Positions 1 through 9,279 of a stretch of DNA of 64,000 nt are shown here, one piece after another. Numbering within the stretch: position 1 is the stretch's first letter; every line of letters starts with the position of its first letter. The DNA comes from Mesorhizobium zhangyense (GTDB taxonomy: Bacteria; Pseudomonadota; Alphaproteobacteria; Rhizobiales; Rhizobiaceae). Where the stretch lies: assembly GCF_011045115.1 (NCBI RefSeq), contig NZ_JAAKZG010000003.1, positions 248,001 to 312,000 on the forward strand. The letters run 5' to 3'. Made by a program: the position numbers and the translations under genes. Below the pieces are notes generated by a model. The model did not search any database. It was not told the origin of the DNA and saw only the letters and a program-made list of their open reading frames with translations.

Positions 1-2811
1 GAGACGGCAAAAATCGCCGGCTTCGAAAAAGTCATCGGCTTCGACATGGGCGGCACCTCGACCGATGTCGCACATTACGACGGCGAGTATGAGCGCGCTT
101 TCGACACCGAGGTTGCCGGCGTGCGCGTGCGCGCGCCGATGATGCGCATTCACACAGTTGCTGCCGGCGGCGGATCGATCCTGCATTTCGAGGCAGGCCG
201 CTTCCGTGCCGGTCCGGATTCGGCTGGCGCCAATCCCGGGCCTGCCTGTTATCGCCGTGGCGGGCCGCTCGCCGTCACCGACGCCAATGTCATGCTCGGC
301 AAGCTGCAGCCCGATTTCTTCCCGGCGATCTTCGGGCGCGATCAGGACCAGCCGCTGGATACCGACGTGGTCCGCCAGAAATTCGGGGCGCTTGCCGCCG
401 AGATCGGCGACGGCCGCAGCCCGGAAGCGGTTGCCGAAGGCTTCGTCACCATCGCCGTCGAGAACATGGCCAACGCCATCAAGAAGATTTCCGTCCAGCG
501 CGGCTATGACGTGACCGAATATCTGCTCAACTGCTTCGGCGGCGCCGGCGGCCAGCATGCCTGCCTGGTGGCCGATGCGCTGGGCATGGAGGCGGTGCTG
601 ATCCACCCCTTCTCCGGCCTGCTTTCGGCCTATGGCATCGGCCTGTCCTCGGTCTTCGCCTCGCGCCAGCAGGCGCTGTTGAAGCCGCTCACCGAAGAGT
701 CACTCGGCTCGATCAATGAGATGATCGCGGCCCTGCGTAAGGACACGCTTGCCGAACTCGCCAATCAGGGCATCACTGAGAAAAACGTCGCGTGGCGGCC
801 CGTGCTGCATGTCCGTTACGACGGCACCGATACCGCCCTGCCGGTCAATTTCGAAGCTGGTTCGGTGGCGCAAGCTGTCAGCGACTTTGAGGCTGCGCAC
901 AAGGCGCAGTTCGGCTTCGTCTACGAAAATAAGCCGATGATCGTTGAGGCCGTCGGCGTCGAGGGCACCGACACCGCCCGACAAGGCATGGCGGAAGCCT
1001 ATGCGCCTGCAGGGCTTACCAAGGTAGAGGCCAAATCCTCGGAGAGCCGCCGCCTCTACACCGAAGGCCAATGGCACGAGGCGGGCATCTACCGCCGCGA
1101 AGACTTGCGCCCTTCGAACCTGGTTGCCGGCCCGGCGCTGATCATCGAAAGCCATCAGACCATCGTCGTCGAACCGGGCTGGCGGGCGGAAATCACCAAC
1201 CAGAACCACGTCGTGATACGCCGCACGAGCAAAAAGCGCCGGCAAGCGGCCCTCGGCACGGAGGCGGATCCGGTGATGCTGGAGGTGTTCAACAACCTCT
1301 TCATGTCGATCGCCGAGCAGATGGGCGTCACGCTGCAGAACACCGCCTATTCGGTCAACATCAAGGAGCGGCTGGATTTCTCCTGCGCCGTCTTCGACCG
1401 CACCGGCGCGCTGGTCGCCAACGCGCCGCATATGCCGGTGCATCTCGGCTCGATGGACCGCTCGGTCGAGACGATCATCCGCCTCAACGAGGGTGACATC
1501 CACCCCGGCGACGTGTTCGCGCTGAACGCTCCTTATAATGGCGGCACGCATCTGCCGGATATCACGGTGGTGACGCCGGTGTTTGACGACGCCGGCAAGG
1601 AAATTCTTTTCTATTCCGCCTCGCGCGGCCATCACGCCGATGTTGGCGGCACGGCGCCCGGCTCGATGACGCCGCTGGCAACAACGGTCGACGAAGAAGG
1701 CATTCTGATCGACAATTTCCGGCTCGTCGAACGCGGCAGATTCCGCGAGGCCGAACTGGAGCATCTGCTGACCGACCACCCCTATCCGGCCCGCAATCCG
1801 CACCAGAATATCGCCGACCTGAAGGCGCAGATTGCCGCCAACGAGAAGGGCGTGGCCGAGTTGCGCAAGATGGTCGCGCATTTCGGGCTCGACGTGGTCG
1901 AAGCCTATATGGGCCATGTCCAGGACAACGCCGCTGAAAGCGTGCGCCGCGTGCTGGAGCGCCTGCCGGACAGTTCGGAATATGAATATCCGACCGACAC
2001 CGGCCAGGTCATCAAGGTGAAAATCACCGTGGACCGCGACAAGCGCGAGGCGACCGTCGACTTCACCGGCACCTCACCGGTGATGAAGAACAATTTCAAT
2101 GCGCCGGAACCCGTGGCGCGGGCTGCCGTGCTTTATGCCTTCCGCGTCATGGTCGAGGACATGATCCCGATGAATGCCGGCTGCCTGCGGCCCATCAACA
2201 TCATCATTCCCGATGGCTGCATGCTGCGCCCGAGTTATCCGGCCGCCGTCGTGGCCGGCAATGTCGAGACCTCGCAACACGTCACCAACGCGATTTTCGG
2301 CGCCATGGGCGCGCTGGCCAACGCGCAGGGCACGATGAACAACCTGACCTATGGCAACAAGAAGTACCAATATTACGAGACGATCTGCTCCGGCTCGCCG
2401 GCCGGCCAGATGAACAATGGCCGCGGGTTTGCCGGCACGTCAGGCGTCCACACCCATATGACCAATTCGCGGCTGACCGACCCCGAAATCCTCGAACTGC
2501 GCTTCCCGGTTCTGCTCGAGGATTTTCATATTCGCGAAGGCACCGGCGGCAAGGGCAAGTGGAACGCAGGCGACGGCACCAAACGCACCATCCGCTTCCT
2601 CGAAAAGATGGAATGCGCGATCCTGTCGAGCCATCGCGCCGCACCACCGCGCGGCGTGAATGGCGGCGGCGACGGCCAGGTCGGCTCCACCAAGGTGCGC
2701 CGCAATGATGGAACGGTCGAGATGCTGAAGGCCTGCGACCAGACGGTGCTCGAGCCCGGCGAAGCCGTCATCGTGACCACGCCGACGCCGGGAGGGTTTG
2801 GGACGGTGTGA
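1..2811 (+). CDS. 5-oxoprolinase / hydantoinase A-B fusion, 5' partial
   Basis: The reading frame is open from base 1, so the gene starts upstream of the window; the ATG at 46 lies inside it. About 936 residues are visible of a family that usually runs near 1200. The first part carries the ATPase-like hydantoinase A signature (GFDMGGTSTDV, then LNCFGGAGGQHA). From about residue 415 the hydantoinase B half begins (DPVMLEVFNNLFMSIAEQMG) and continues through ANAPHMPVHLGSM to the Gly-rich C-terminus. A single chain with A and B halves in this order is typical of ATP-dependent 5-oxoprolinase, which opens 5-oxoproline to glutamate. N-methylhydantoinase or acetophenone carboxylase-like members cannot be excluded without the N-terminus. 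A long inverted repeat follows the stop. Confidence 0.85.
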   Translation, partial: ETAKIAGFEKVIGFDMGGTSTDVAHYDGEYERAFDTEVAGVRVRAPMMRIHTVAAGGGSILHFEAGRFRAGPDSAGANPGPACYRRGGPLAVTDANVMLGKLQPDFFPAIFGRDQDQPLDTDVVRQKFGALAAEIGDGRSPEAVAEGFVTIAVENMANAIKKISVQRGYDVTEYLLNCFGGAGGQHACLVADALGMEAVLIHPFSGLLSAYGIGLSSVFASRQQALLKPLTEESLGSINEMIAALRKDTLAELANQGITEKNVAWRPVLHVRYDGTDTALPVNFEAGSVAQAVSDFEAAHKAQFGFVYENKPMIVEAVGVEGTDTARQGMAEAYAPAGLTKVEAKSSESRRLYTEGQWHEAGIYRREDLRPSNLVAGPALIIESHQTIVVEPGWRAEITNQNHVVIRRTSKKRRQAALGTEADPVMLEVFNNLFMSIAEQMGVTLQNTAYSVNIKERLDFSCAVFDRTGALVANAPHMPVHLGSMDRSVETIIRLNEGDIHPGDVFALNAPYNGGTHLPDITVVTPVFDDAGKEILFYSASRGHHADVGGTAPGSMTPLATTVDEEGILIDNFRLVERGRFREAELEHLLTDHPYPARNPHQNIADLKAQIAANEKGVAELRKMVAHFGLDVVEAYMGHVQDNAAESVRRVLERLPDSSEYEYPTDTGQVIKVKITVDRDKREATVDFTGTSPVMKNNFNAPEPVARAAVLYAFRVMVEDMIPMNAGCLRPINIIIPDGCMLRPSYPAAVVAGNVETSQHVTNAIFGAMGALANAQGTMNNLTYGNKKYQYYETICSGSPAGQMNNGRGFAGTSGVHTHMTNSRLTDPEILELRFPVLLEDFHIREGTGGKGKWNAGDGTKRTIRFLEKMECAILSSHRAAPPRGVNGGGDGQVGSTKVRRNDGTVEMLKACDQTVLEPGEAVIVTTPTPGGFGTV

Positions 2812-2826
2812 GGCGGGCGCGACGTC

Positions 2827-2969
2827 CACCTCCCCCTTGAGGGGAGGTCGCCGCGTAGCGGCGGGTGGGGTCGCCGCGGCAGTGCTCGACGTTCTTTTGC
2901 GCCGAGTTCGGCATGAACCGACCCCACCCGCCTCGCTACGCTCGCCGACCTCCCCTCAAGGGGGAGGTG
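2827..2969. repeat. Long intergenic inverted repeat
   Basis: Two arms of about 47-51 bases (2827-2873 and 2919-2969) are near-perfect inverted copies. Each contains a smaller hairpin (ccccttgagggg) and a second one (cgccgcgtagcggcg in the first arm). The whole can fold into a compound hairpin. It lies between the oxoprolinase stop and the PHO box of btaA and encodes nothing recognisable. It resembles REP/RIME-type repeats of Rhizobiales. Confidence 0.8.
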
Positions 2970-3002
2970 AGCGCTGGCGCCTTCCCCTCCTTCGCCGTCA
3001 AA

Positions 3003-3020
3003 CTGTCACCGGCCTGTCAT
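3003..3020 (+). promoter_or_regulatory. PHO box (PhoB operator) of btaAB
   Basis: CTGTCAC-CGGC-CTGTCAT is two 7-base direct repeats separated by 4 bases, 13 of 14 matching the CTGTCAT-N4-CTGTCAT rhizobial PHO box. It sits 50 bases upstream of the chosen btaA start. It contains the in-frame ATG at 3019, which argues against that ATG being the start. Betaine-lipid synthesis is known to be PhoB-controlled in Sinorhizobium. Confidence 0.85.
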
Positions 3021-3069
3021 GACGCTGCGCTACCCGCTTGCAGCAACGCAAACGGGGAATCGCCTTGCC

Positions 3070-4311
3070 ATGACCGACGTCTCTTCGGAAATCGGTTTCG
3101 CCCGCAACAAGCGCCTTGGAAAAGCGGTCTACCAGAACCGCGCTTTGTCGAAGGAAGGGCTTTCCGAGCGCCTGTTCACCCTGCTCTTTTCCGGTCTCGT
3201 CTATCCGCAAATCTGGGAAGACCCGGATGTCGACATGGAGGCGATGGAACTGGGGCAAGGCCACAGCATCGTCACCATCGCTTCGGGCGGCTGCAATGTG
3301 CTGGCCTACCTCACCCGCTCGCCGGCAAGGATCGATGCCGTCGATCTCAACACCGCCCATATCTCGCTGAACCGCATGAAACATGCGGCGGTGCGCCACC
3401 TGCCTTCGCATGCCGACCTGTTCCGCTTCTTCGGCAGCGCCGGCAATAGCCACAATTCGGTTGCCTACGACCAGTTCGTCGCACCCAATCTCGACCGCAC
3501 CAGCCGGACCTATTGGGAAAAGCGCAACTGGCGCGGCAAACGCCGCATCGCCGCCTTCGATGGCAATTTTTATCAGAAGGGTCTGCTCGGCCTGTTCATC
3601 GCCGCCGGCCATCGCGTCGGCCGCCTCTACGGCGTCGATGTCAGCCGCATCATGTCGGCAAGCACGATGGAAGAACAGCGCCGCTTCTTCGACGAGAAGA
3701 TCGCTCCGGTCTTTCAGAAGCGCATGCTGCGCTGGGCGACCGCGCGAAAGTCCTCGCTGTTCGGCCTCGGCATCCCGCCGGCACAATATGATTCGCTGAT
3801 CACCTCCGGCGACGGCACCATGGCCAGCGTGCTGCATGAGCGGCTGGAAAAGCTCGCCTGCCATTTCCCGCTGAAGGACAATTATTTCGCCTGGCAGGCC
3901 TTTGCCCGCCGCTATCCCGAGCCGGGCGAGGCTGCCCTGCCCGCATATCTCGAAGCGGAAAACTACGAGACGATCCGCAGCAATCTCGATCGCGTGTCGA
4001 TCCACCACGCCAATTTCACCGAGCTTCTGGCAGAAAAATCGGCTGGTTCCGTCGATCGCTTCGTGCTTCTCGACGCGCAGGACTGGATGAGCGACGACCA
4101 GCTCAACGCGCTGTGGACCGAGATCACCCGCACCGCCGCACCCGGCGCGCGCGTCATCTTCCGCACCGCCGCCGAGCCGAGCCTGCTGCCGGGCCGGGTC
4201 TCGACCGCTTTGCTCGACCAGTGGCGCTACGACGAAGCCCGCTCGCAGGATTTCTCGGCTCGCGACCGCTCGGCCATTTATGGCGGCTTCCATCTCTATG
4301 TGAAGAACTGA
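3070..4311 (+). CDS. btaA: S-adenosylmethionine:diacylglycerol 3-amino-3-carboxypropyltransferase
   Basis: This 413-residue DUF3419 protein performs the first step of DGTS betaine-lipid synthesis, transferring the 3-amino-3-carboxypropyl group of SAM onto diacylglycerol at the membrane. Diagnostic stretches are LVYPQIWEDPDVD and a SAM-binding segment TIASGGCNVLAYL followed by IDAVDLN. The start at 3070 is preferred over the in-frame ATG at 3019, because the latter lies inside the PHO box and 3070 has a GGGGA about 10 bases upstream. The stop overlaps the next start (ATGA), so btaA and btaB are translationally coupled. The PHO box implies induction under phosphate starvation, when phosphate-free lipids replace phospholipids. 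Confidence 0.93.
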   Translation: MTDVSSEIGFARNKRLGKAVYQNRALSKEGLSERLFTLLFSGLVYPQIWEDPDVDMEAMELGQGHSIVTIASGGCNVLAYLTRSPARIDAVDLNTAHISLNRMKHAAVRHLPSHADLFRFFGSAGNSHNSVAYDQFVAPNLDRTSRTYWEKRNWRGKRRIAAFDGNFYQKGLLGLFIAAGHRVGRLYGVDVSRIMSASTMEEQRRFFDEKIAPVFQKRMLRWATARKSSLFGLGIPPAQYDSLITSGDGTMASVLHERLEKLACHFPLKDNYFAWQAFARRYPEPGEAALPAYLEAENYETIRSNLDRVSIHHANFTELLAEKSAGSVDRFVLLDAQDWMSDDQLNALWTEITRTAAPGARVIFRTAAEPSLLPGRVSTALLDQWRYDEARSQDFSARDRSAIYGGFHLYVKN

Positions 4312-4973
4312 TGAGCGCGACCGACACCGCCAGCCATTCGAGCCTGATGAACGGCGTCTACCGCCATCAGCGCCATATCTACGACCTGACGCGCAAATAC
4401 TATTTGCTGGGCCGCGACCGGCTTATCGACGGGCTGGATGTGCCGGCGGGCGGCACGGTGCTGGAACTCGGCTGCGGCACCGGTCGCAACATCGTTCTGG
4501 CTGCTCGACGCTACCGCGATGCAAAATTCTTCGGCCTCGATATTTCGAATGAAATGCTGGAGACGGCGAAGATATCGGTCGCCCGCGAAAGCATTGAAGG
4601 TCGCGTGGCGCTTGCGCAAGGTGACGCCACCGCCTTCGACACCAAGGTGCTGTTCGGCGAAACAGGTTTCGACCGCATCTTCATTTCCTATTCGCTGTCG
4701 ATGATCCCTGGCTGGGAAAAGGCCGTGGGTGCGGCACTTGCGGGCCTGAAACCCGGCGGTTCGCTGCACATCGTCGATTTCGGCCAGCAGGAGCAACTGC
4801 CGCAGTGGTTCCGCGCAGCGCTGCATGCGTGGCTAGCCAAATTCCATGTCGAACCGCGCGCATCGCTGCTGCAGGTACTGGAATCGGAATGCGAGAAACG
4901 GGCCGCAAGCCTTTCATTTGAAACGCTTTATCGCGGGTATAGCTGGCTTGGCGTTGCCAAGCTGGCGGAATAA
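4311..4973 (+). CDS. btaB: Diacylglyceryl-N-homoserine N-methyltransferase (betaine lipid synthesis)
   Basis: This 220-residue class I SAM methyltransferase has motif I VLELGCGTGRNI near residue 50 and an acidic loop FGLDISNEML. Position directly after btaA with a one-base start/stop overlap marks it as BtaB, which N-methylates diacylglyceryl-homoserine three times to give DGTS. It has no signal peptide or membrane segment. It is presumably co-transcribed from the PHO-box promoter. On sequence alone it would only be called a generic methyltransferase; the assignment rests on the btaA neighbour. Confidence 0.9.
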   Translation: MSATDTASHSSLMNGVYRHQRHIYDLTRKYYLLGRDRLIDGLDVPAGGTVLELGCGTGRNIVLAARRYRDAKFFGLDISNEMLETAKISVARESIEGRVALAQGDATAFDTKVLFGETGFDRIFISYSLSMIPGWEKAVGAALAGLKPGGSLHIVDFGQQEQLPQWFRAALHAWLAKFHVEPRASLLQVLESECEKRAASLSFETLYRGYSWLGVAKLAE

Positions 4974-5003
4974 CATCCGGCACCGGCGCACTCCGTCCAA
5001 CAC

Positions 5004-5181
5004 CCCCCTCTGGCCTGCCGGCCATCTCCCCCACAGGTGGGGAGATTAGCCTTCATGACGACTTCCGCCAATCTTCAACTTCACAACTTCGCTAACCTTC
5101 AACATCGCAGAACATGCGATGCGAGTGAAACTGCTGATCTCCCCACCTGTGGGGAGATGTCCGGCAGGACAGAGGGGGGCG
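5004..5181. repeat. Inverted repeat with hairpin arms around an 89-base spacer
   Basis: Arm 5004-5047 (cccctctggcctgccggcca then a cccccacaggtgggg hairpin) recurs inverted at 5137-5181. Each arm also folds on itself. The spacer 5048-5136 is AC-rich and has no convincing reading frame. It lies between the convergent btaB and serine hydrolase genes and could terminate both transcripts. Confidence 0.75.
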
Positions 5182-5218
5182 CGAAGGAACTGGATCTTTC
5201 AGAATCTCAATCCGCCCC

Positions 5219-6607
5219 CTACTCCAGCGCCTTCGCCAGCGCTGCAACCATCGCCTGCGGCTTGTAGCCGAGCTTGGCCGGCGTCAGTCCCAGCCGCACC
5301 ACGATGAGCTTCTGCGACGGGATGATCGCCACCGACTGGCCGTCATGACCCTGCATCCAGAAAGTGTCGGCCGGCAATTCGATGCCGACATCTGGATCGT
5401 CCTGAACCGACCCCGAACCCTCCGGCCCCTGCAGCCAGAGCTGGCCGCGGCCATATTCGCCTTCCGAGGCCGGCGCTTCCTCGCGCATCCATGAGACGAA
5501 GCCGGTGGGCAGGATCTGCGCGCCGTTCCAGACACCGTCGTCCGCGAGAAACTGGCCGAAACGGGCCCAGTCATGCGCGGTGGCATAGAGATAGGACGAG
5601 CCGACGAAGGTGCCGCGTGCGTCGGTTTCCAGCACGGCGGTGTTCATGCCGAGCGGGTCGAACAGTGCCTTGCGCGGCCAGGCCAGCGCCTGCGCCTTGT
5701 CGCCGACCGCATTCTGCCAGAGTTTCGACAGCATCACCGTCGTGCCTGACGAATAGCTCCACACCTTGCCGACCTCGCCGACCAGCGGCTTGGCCGAGGC
5801 GAAGGCCGACATGTCGGGTTCGAGGTAGAGCATCTTCGTGACATCGGTGACGTCGCCATAATCCTCGTTGAACTCAAGGCCGGACGACATCGCCATCATG
5901 TCGGCAAGGCTGATTTTTGCCCGCCCGTCGGCCTTCCACGGTTCGAACAGGCCGGTGGCGTCGGTCGTCATCTTGCCGTCCTTGACCACCGTGCCGATGA
6001 TCGCGGCGGTCACCGTCTTGGTCATCGACCAGCCGAGCAGCGGCGTCGAAGCCGAAAAGCCCTCGCCATAGCGTTCGCCGACGACGCGGCCGTTCTTGAC
6101 CACCACCACCGCGCGCATGCCGGGGCCAGTCGCGCCGGCATCGTCGAGAATCGCGGTAACGGCGGGGTTCTGCGACGGCTCGACGCGCTCGCCCTGCGGC
6201 CACAGCGCATCGGTCTGCGTAACTTCCGCCGGCGGCTCAAGCGCGAAAGCCTTGGCTGCAGCGATATCGCCGTCAGGCGCGGCAGCGCAGCCGCCATTGT
6301 CGCGCGCGACCGAAAGCGACTTGCCGAATATGCCGAACAGCCCGGCCGAGACGGTTCCCGCCTCCGTGTCCACGCTGACCGACATCAGCCGCAGAAGCGG
6401 GTGGCCGGGCGCCTGCACATCGACCTTCAGCACCTCATTGGCGTCGCGGCCGGCGACGAAAACGTTGGAGCAGACCATTTTTGCGGCATAGCCCGAGCCG
6501 ACGCGGATGAGCTCCGGCGGCGCGAAATAGAGCCAGCCCGCCAGCGCCGCGACCGCCAACACGATAAGGCTCAGCAGCCACTTCACGATTCTCAGGAAAA
6601 TCCGCAT
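5219..6607 (-). CDS. Serine hydrolase, beta-lactamase/class C-like fold
   Basis: This 462-residue protein has an N-terminal membrane anchor (IVKWLLSLIVLAVAALAGWL) and a penicillin-recognising serine hydrolase domain. The SxxK motif is SMTK at residues 194-197, followed by WSYSSGTT, which probably supplies the tyrosine of the YxN-like element. A late HDGQSVAIIP segment fits the position of the KTG/HxG element. The start at 6607 has a GGAGG about 6 bases upstream; an upstream in-frame ATG at 6631 lacks this. Relatives include 6-aminohexanoate-dimer hydrolase-like and esterase-like enzymes, so the substrate is unknown. It should face the periplasm. Confidence 0.8.
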   Translation of the reverse strand: MRIFLRIVKWLLSLIVLAVAALAGWLYFAPPELIRVGSGYAAKMVCSNVFVAGRDANEVLKVDVQAPGHPLLRLMSVSVDTEAGTVSAGLFGIFGKSLSVARDNGGCAAAPDGDIAAAKAFALEPPAEVTQTDALWPQGERVEPSQNPAVTAILDDAGATGPGMRAVVVVKNGRVVGERYGEGFSASTPLLGWSMTKTVTAAIIGTVVKDGKMTTDATGLFEPWKADGRAKISLADMMAMSSGLEFNEDYGDVTDVTKMLYLEPDMSAFASAKPLVGEVGKVWSYSSGTTVMLSKLWQNAVGDKAQALAWPRKALFDPLGMNTAVLETDARGTFVGSSYLYATAHDWARFGQFLADDGVWNGAQILPTGFVSWMREEAPASEGEYGRGQLWLQGPEGSGSVQDDPDVGIELPADTFWMQGHDGQSVAIIPSQKLIVVRLGLTPAKLGYKPQAMVAALAKALE

Positions 6608-6838
6608 CCGTCGCCTCCTCGCAACGGCCACAAGGTCATGGATTTATCGCCATTCGTCACGCAAATTTTATGAGGCACCAAGCGCCGTCAACCGAAAATC
6701 AACCATGATGGCCCATGACCGGTGCTTAACATCCCGTCGCGTGGGGCGGCAGGATCAGGCAATATGATTCGCGTGGGTCACGGGGCGCACGCTCAACTGA
6801 AATGCATGGCCGGTTTTTGATCGGCCCAAGGAGACGCG

Positions 6839-7657
6839 ATGCGCCATCTTGCGGCTATCATCCTGCTTGCAGCACTCGCCGGCTGCACGACGGTCGACGA
6901 TCTGGCGCCGGTCAGTTCGCGCACGGTCGGCAGCAGTGCCGGCGGCACGCAGGCTGAAGTGATGGTGCGCTATCCGCGCTTCGGCGACAACGATCCGCAT
7001 GACTGGACCGGCCGCAACCCGTGGCAGCACGCCGTGCACGGCACCGACGTGTCGAAATACCAGACGTCCATCGACTGGCAGAAGGCGCGCAGCAGCGGCA
7101 TTTCCTTCGCCTTCATCAAGGCGACCGAGGGCGGTGATCGCGTCGACGACTATTTCGAAGAGCATTGGCGCAACACCAGGGCAGCCGGCATGCCCCGCAG
7201 CGCCTACCATTTCTACTATTTCTGCCGGCCTGCTGCAGAGCAGGCGGCGTGGTTCATCCGCAACGTGCCGCGTGATCGCTCGGCCCTGCCGCCGGTGCTC
7301 GACATGGAGTGGAACCCGCAGTCGCCGACCTGCAAGCTGCGCCCGCCACCCGCTACCGTGCGCAGTGAAATGAAGACATTTCTCGACATCATCGAAAAGC
7401 ACTACGGCAAGAAGCCGATCATCTACACCTCGATCGATTTCTTCGACGACAACCAGCTCGCCGGCTTTCTGGGCTACCCCTACTGGCTGCGCTCGGTCGC
7501 CGGGCATCCGGCCGAGCGCTACGGCAGCCACCCCTTTACCTTCTGGCAATACACCGGCACCGGCGTCGTGCCCGGCATCAAGGGCAATGCCGACATCAAC
7601 GTCTTCAACGGCAGCGAAGCCCAGTGGAAGAAGTGGCTGAAGGAAAATACCCGGTAA
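6839..7657 (+). CDS. Lipoprotein glycoside hydrolase family 25 (lysozyme-like)
   Basis: This 272-residue protein starts with a lipoprotein signal ending in the lipobox LAGC (Cys at residue 19), so it should be anchored to a membrane. The rest is a GH25 muramidase-type barrel: HGTDVSKYQ near residue 70 supplies the first conserved Asp, FAFIKATEG follows, and PVLDMEWN supplies the DxE catalytic pair. GH25 enzymes cleave the MurNAc-GlcNAc bond of peptidoglycan. The gene stands alone between a minus-strand hydrolase and a repeat-filled gap, ahead of another cell-wall enzyme. Confidence 0.88.
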   Translation: MRHLAAIILLAALAGCTTVDDLAPVSSRTVGSSAGGTQAEVMVRYPRFGDNDPHDWTGRNPWQHAVHGTDVSKYQTSIDWQKARSSGISFAFIKATEGGDRVDDYFEEHWRNTRAAGMPRSAYHFYYFCRPAAEQAAWFIRNVPRDRSALPPVLDMEWNPQSPTCKLRPPPATVRSEMKTFLDIIEKHYGKKPIIYTSIDFFDDNQLAGFLGYPYWLRSVAGHPAERYGSHPFTFWQYTGTGVVPGIKGNADINVFNGSEAQWKKWLKENTR

Positions 7658-7708
7658 GCCTGCCTGCATTTCCGTGAATGACCAGATAATCGCATCCGGC
7701 ACGGCTCA

Positions 7709-7849
7709 CCCCCACTCCGTCTCGGCTTCGCCGAGCCACCTCTCCCCCTCAAAAGGGGAGAGGAAAGGTGCCAGCCTCACGGCCGTGCGTTTCCTCTCCC
7801 CCGTCGACCGGGGGAGAGGTGGCTCGGCGAAGCCGAGACGGAGTGGGGG
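7709..7849. repeat. Long palindromic intergenic repeat (ggcgaagccgag family)
   Basis: Arm 7709-7763 (cccccactccgtctcggctt onward) is inverted at 7792-7849, with a 28-base loop. Each arm contains ctcggcttcgccgag and an inner ctccccctcaaaaggggag hairpin. The same arm sequence returns near 29.1 kb. It fills much of the 358-base gap between the GH25 and transglycosylase genes; the rest of that gap (7850-8015) shows nothing recognisable. Confidence 0.85.
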
Positions 7850-8015
7850 TCGAATTCATACGCGATAGCCCGCAAACCGACCATTCTCACTTAAGCGTGA
7901 GAAAATCCGGCTTCCATCCGGCCGGATATGCGGCTAATTCGCGCCGTTGCCCGTTTTTTGCCATGTCCATTAGGCAAAGGTGATATCGAGGGCATCAAGG
8001 CTTGGAGTTGTATTT

Positions 8016-9194
8016 ATGGTAGCACGCTTTACGGCGCTGGCGGCGCTTTTCGTGTCGTTTGTGGCAACACCTGTGATGGCACAGGAATGCGGCGGTGATT
8101 TTGCTGCCTGGAAGAAAGCGTTGCATGCCGAAGCGCAGGCCGCCGGCGTCGGCGAAAAAGGCCTGACTGCCCTCGACAACTCCGATATCGACCCGAAAGT
8201 GCTGCAGCGCGACCGTGCCCAGGGCGTGTTCAGCCAGACCTTCGCCGAATTTTCCGGCCGCATGATTTCCGACTACCGCCTCAAGCAGGGCGCGGCCAAT
8301 CTCAAGAAATATGCCGATGTGTTTGCCCGCGCCGAAAAGGAATTCGGTGTGCCGGGACCGGTGATCGCAGCCTTCTGGGCGCTTGAGACCGATTTTGGCG
8401 CCGTTCAGGGCGATTTCCACACGCTGAGCGCACTTGTGACGCTGTCGCATGATTGCCGCCGGCCCCAGCTCTTCCGCCCGCAGATCATACCGCTGCTGAC
8501 GCTGATCGACCGCGGCATCCTGCCTGCGGATGTTACCGGCGCATGGGCCGGCGAGATCGGCCAGACGCAGATCCTGCCCTCCGACTATCTGCTGCGCGGC
8601 GTCGACGGCGACGGCGACGGCATCGTCGACCTGCGCAACAGCGCGCCCGACGTCATCATGACCACCGGCAACAAGATCCTGTCGCGCGGCTGGAAGCGCG
8701 GCGAGCCATGGTTGATCGAAGTGCGCGTTCCCGACACCATGCCGTGGGAGCAGACGGGGCGCACCAACAAGCTGCCGATGTCGCGGCTCATCGCCTGGGG
8801 CATTACCGACCGCAACGGCAACCCGCTGAAGGACAATGGCCTCAAGGCCGGCGTCGTCCTGCCGATGGGCCACAAGGGTCCGGCCTTCCTGAGCTTCGAT
8901 AACTACGACGTCTATCTCGAATGGAACCAGTCGATCACCTACACGCTGACCGCCGCGCATCTGGCGACACGGCTGGCCGGCGAGCCGCCCTTCGAGCGCC
9001 GCACGCCGGAAGCCGGCCTGACCGGCGACGCCATGAAGAGCCTGCAGCAGAAGCTGCATGACAAGGGCTACGATGTCGGCGGCATCGACGGTATCCTCGG
9101 CACCAACACCCGCGAAGCGATCCGCCAGGAACAGATCAGGCTCGGCCTGCCTGTAGACGGCTGGCCGACGCCGGCGCTGCTGGCGAATTTGTAG
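8016..9194 (+). CDS. Lytic murein transglycosylase, MltB-like, with peptidoglycan-binding domain
   Basis: This 392-residue protein has a Sec signal (FTALAALFVSFVATPVMA) and an SLT-type MltB catalytic domain with the glutamate in FWALETDFG. EIGQTQILPSDYLLRGVDGD follows, typical of this family. A C-terminal PG_binding_1 domain occupies about the last 65 residues (LQQKLHDKGYDVGGIDGILG). The ATG at 8016 is chosen because GGAG stands 8 bases upstream and the signal peptide begins there; a GTG at 7980 is in frame. The enzyme cleaves glycan strands with 1,6-anhydro ring formation in the periplasm. No lipobox is seen, so it is probably soluble, unlike E. coli MltB. Confidence 0.9.
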   Translation: MVARFTALAALFVSFVATPVMAQECGGDFAAWKKALHAEAQAAGVGEKGLTALDNSDIDPKVLQRDRAQGVFSQTFAEFSGRMISDYRLKQGAANLKKYADVFARAEKEFGVPGPVIAAFWALETDFGAVQGDFHTLSALVTLSHDCRRPQLFRPQIIPLLTLIDRGILPADVTGAWAGEIGQTQILPSDYLLRGVDGDGDGIVDLRNSAPDVIMTTGNKILSRGWKRGEPWLIEVRVPDTMPWEQTGRTNKLPMSRLIAWGITDRNGNPLKDNGLKAGVVLPMGHKGPAFLSFDNYDVYLEWNQSITYTLTAAHLATRLAGEPPFERRTPEAGLTGDAMKSLQQKLHDKGYDVGGIDGILGTNTREAIRQEQIRLGLPVDGWPTPALLANL

Positions 9195-9199
9195 GTTTA

Positions 9200-9231
9200 G
9201 GGGAGTAAGGGAATAGGGCAGTAGGGGAATA
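9200..9231. repeat. Two tandem 16-base G-rich units
   Basis: GGGGAGTAAGGGAATA is followed directly by GGGCAGTAGGGGAATA between the convergent transglycosylase and decarboxylase genes. The copies differ at 3 positions. No function is evident. Confidence 0.6.
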
Positions 9232-9279
9232 TGTGGTCTGGGATCGGTTCGCCGAGCTAGTACCTATCCACTCCCCTCC

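Noticed and set aside
3019-3069. Upstream in-frame ATG for btaA
   Set aside because: It lies inside the PHO box and has no ribosome site; 3070 fits better.
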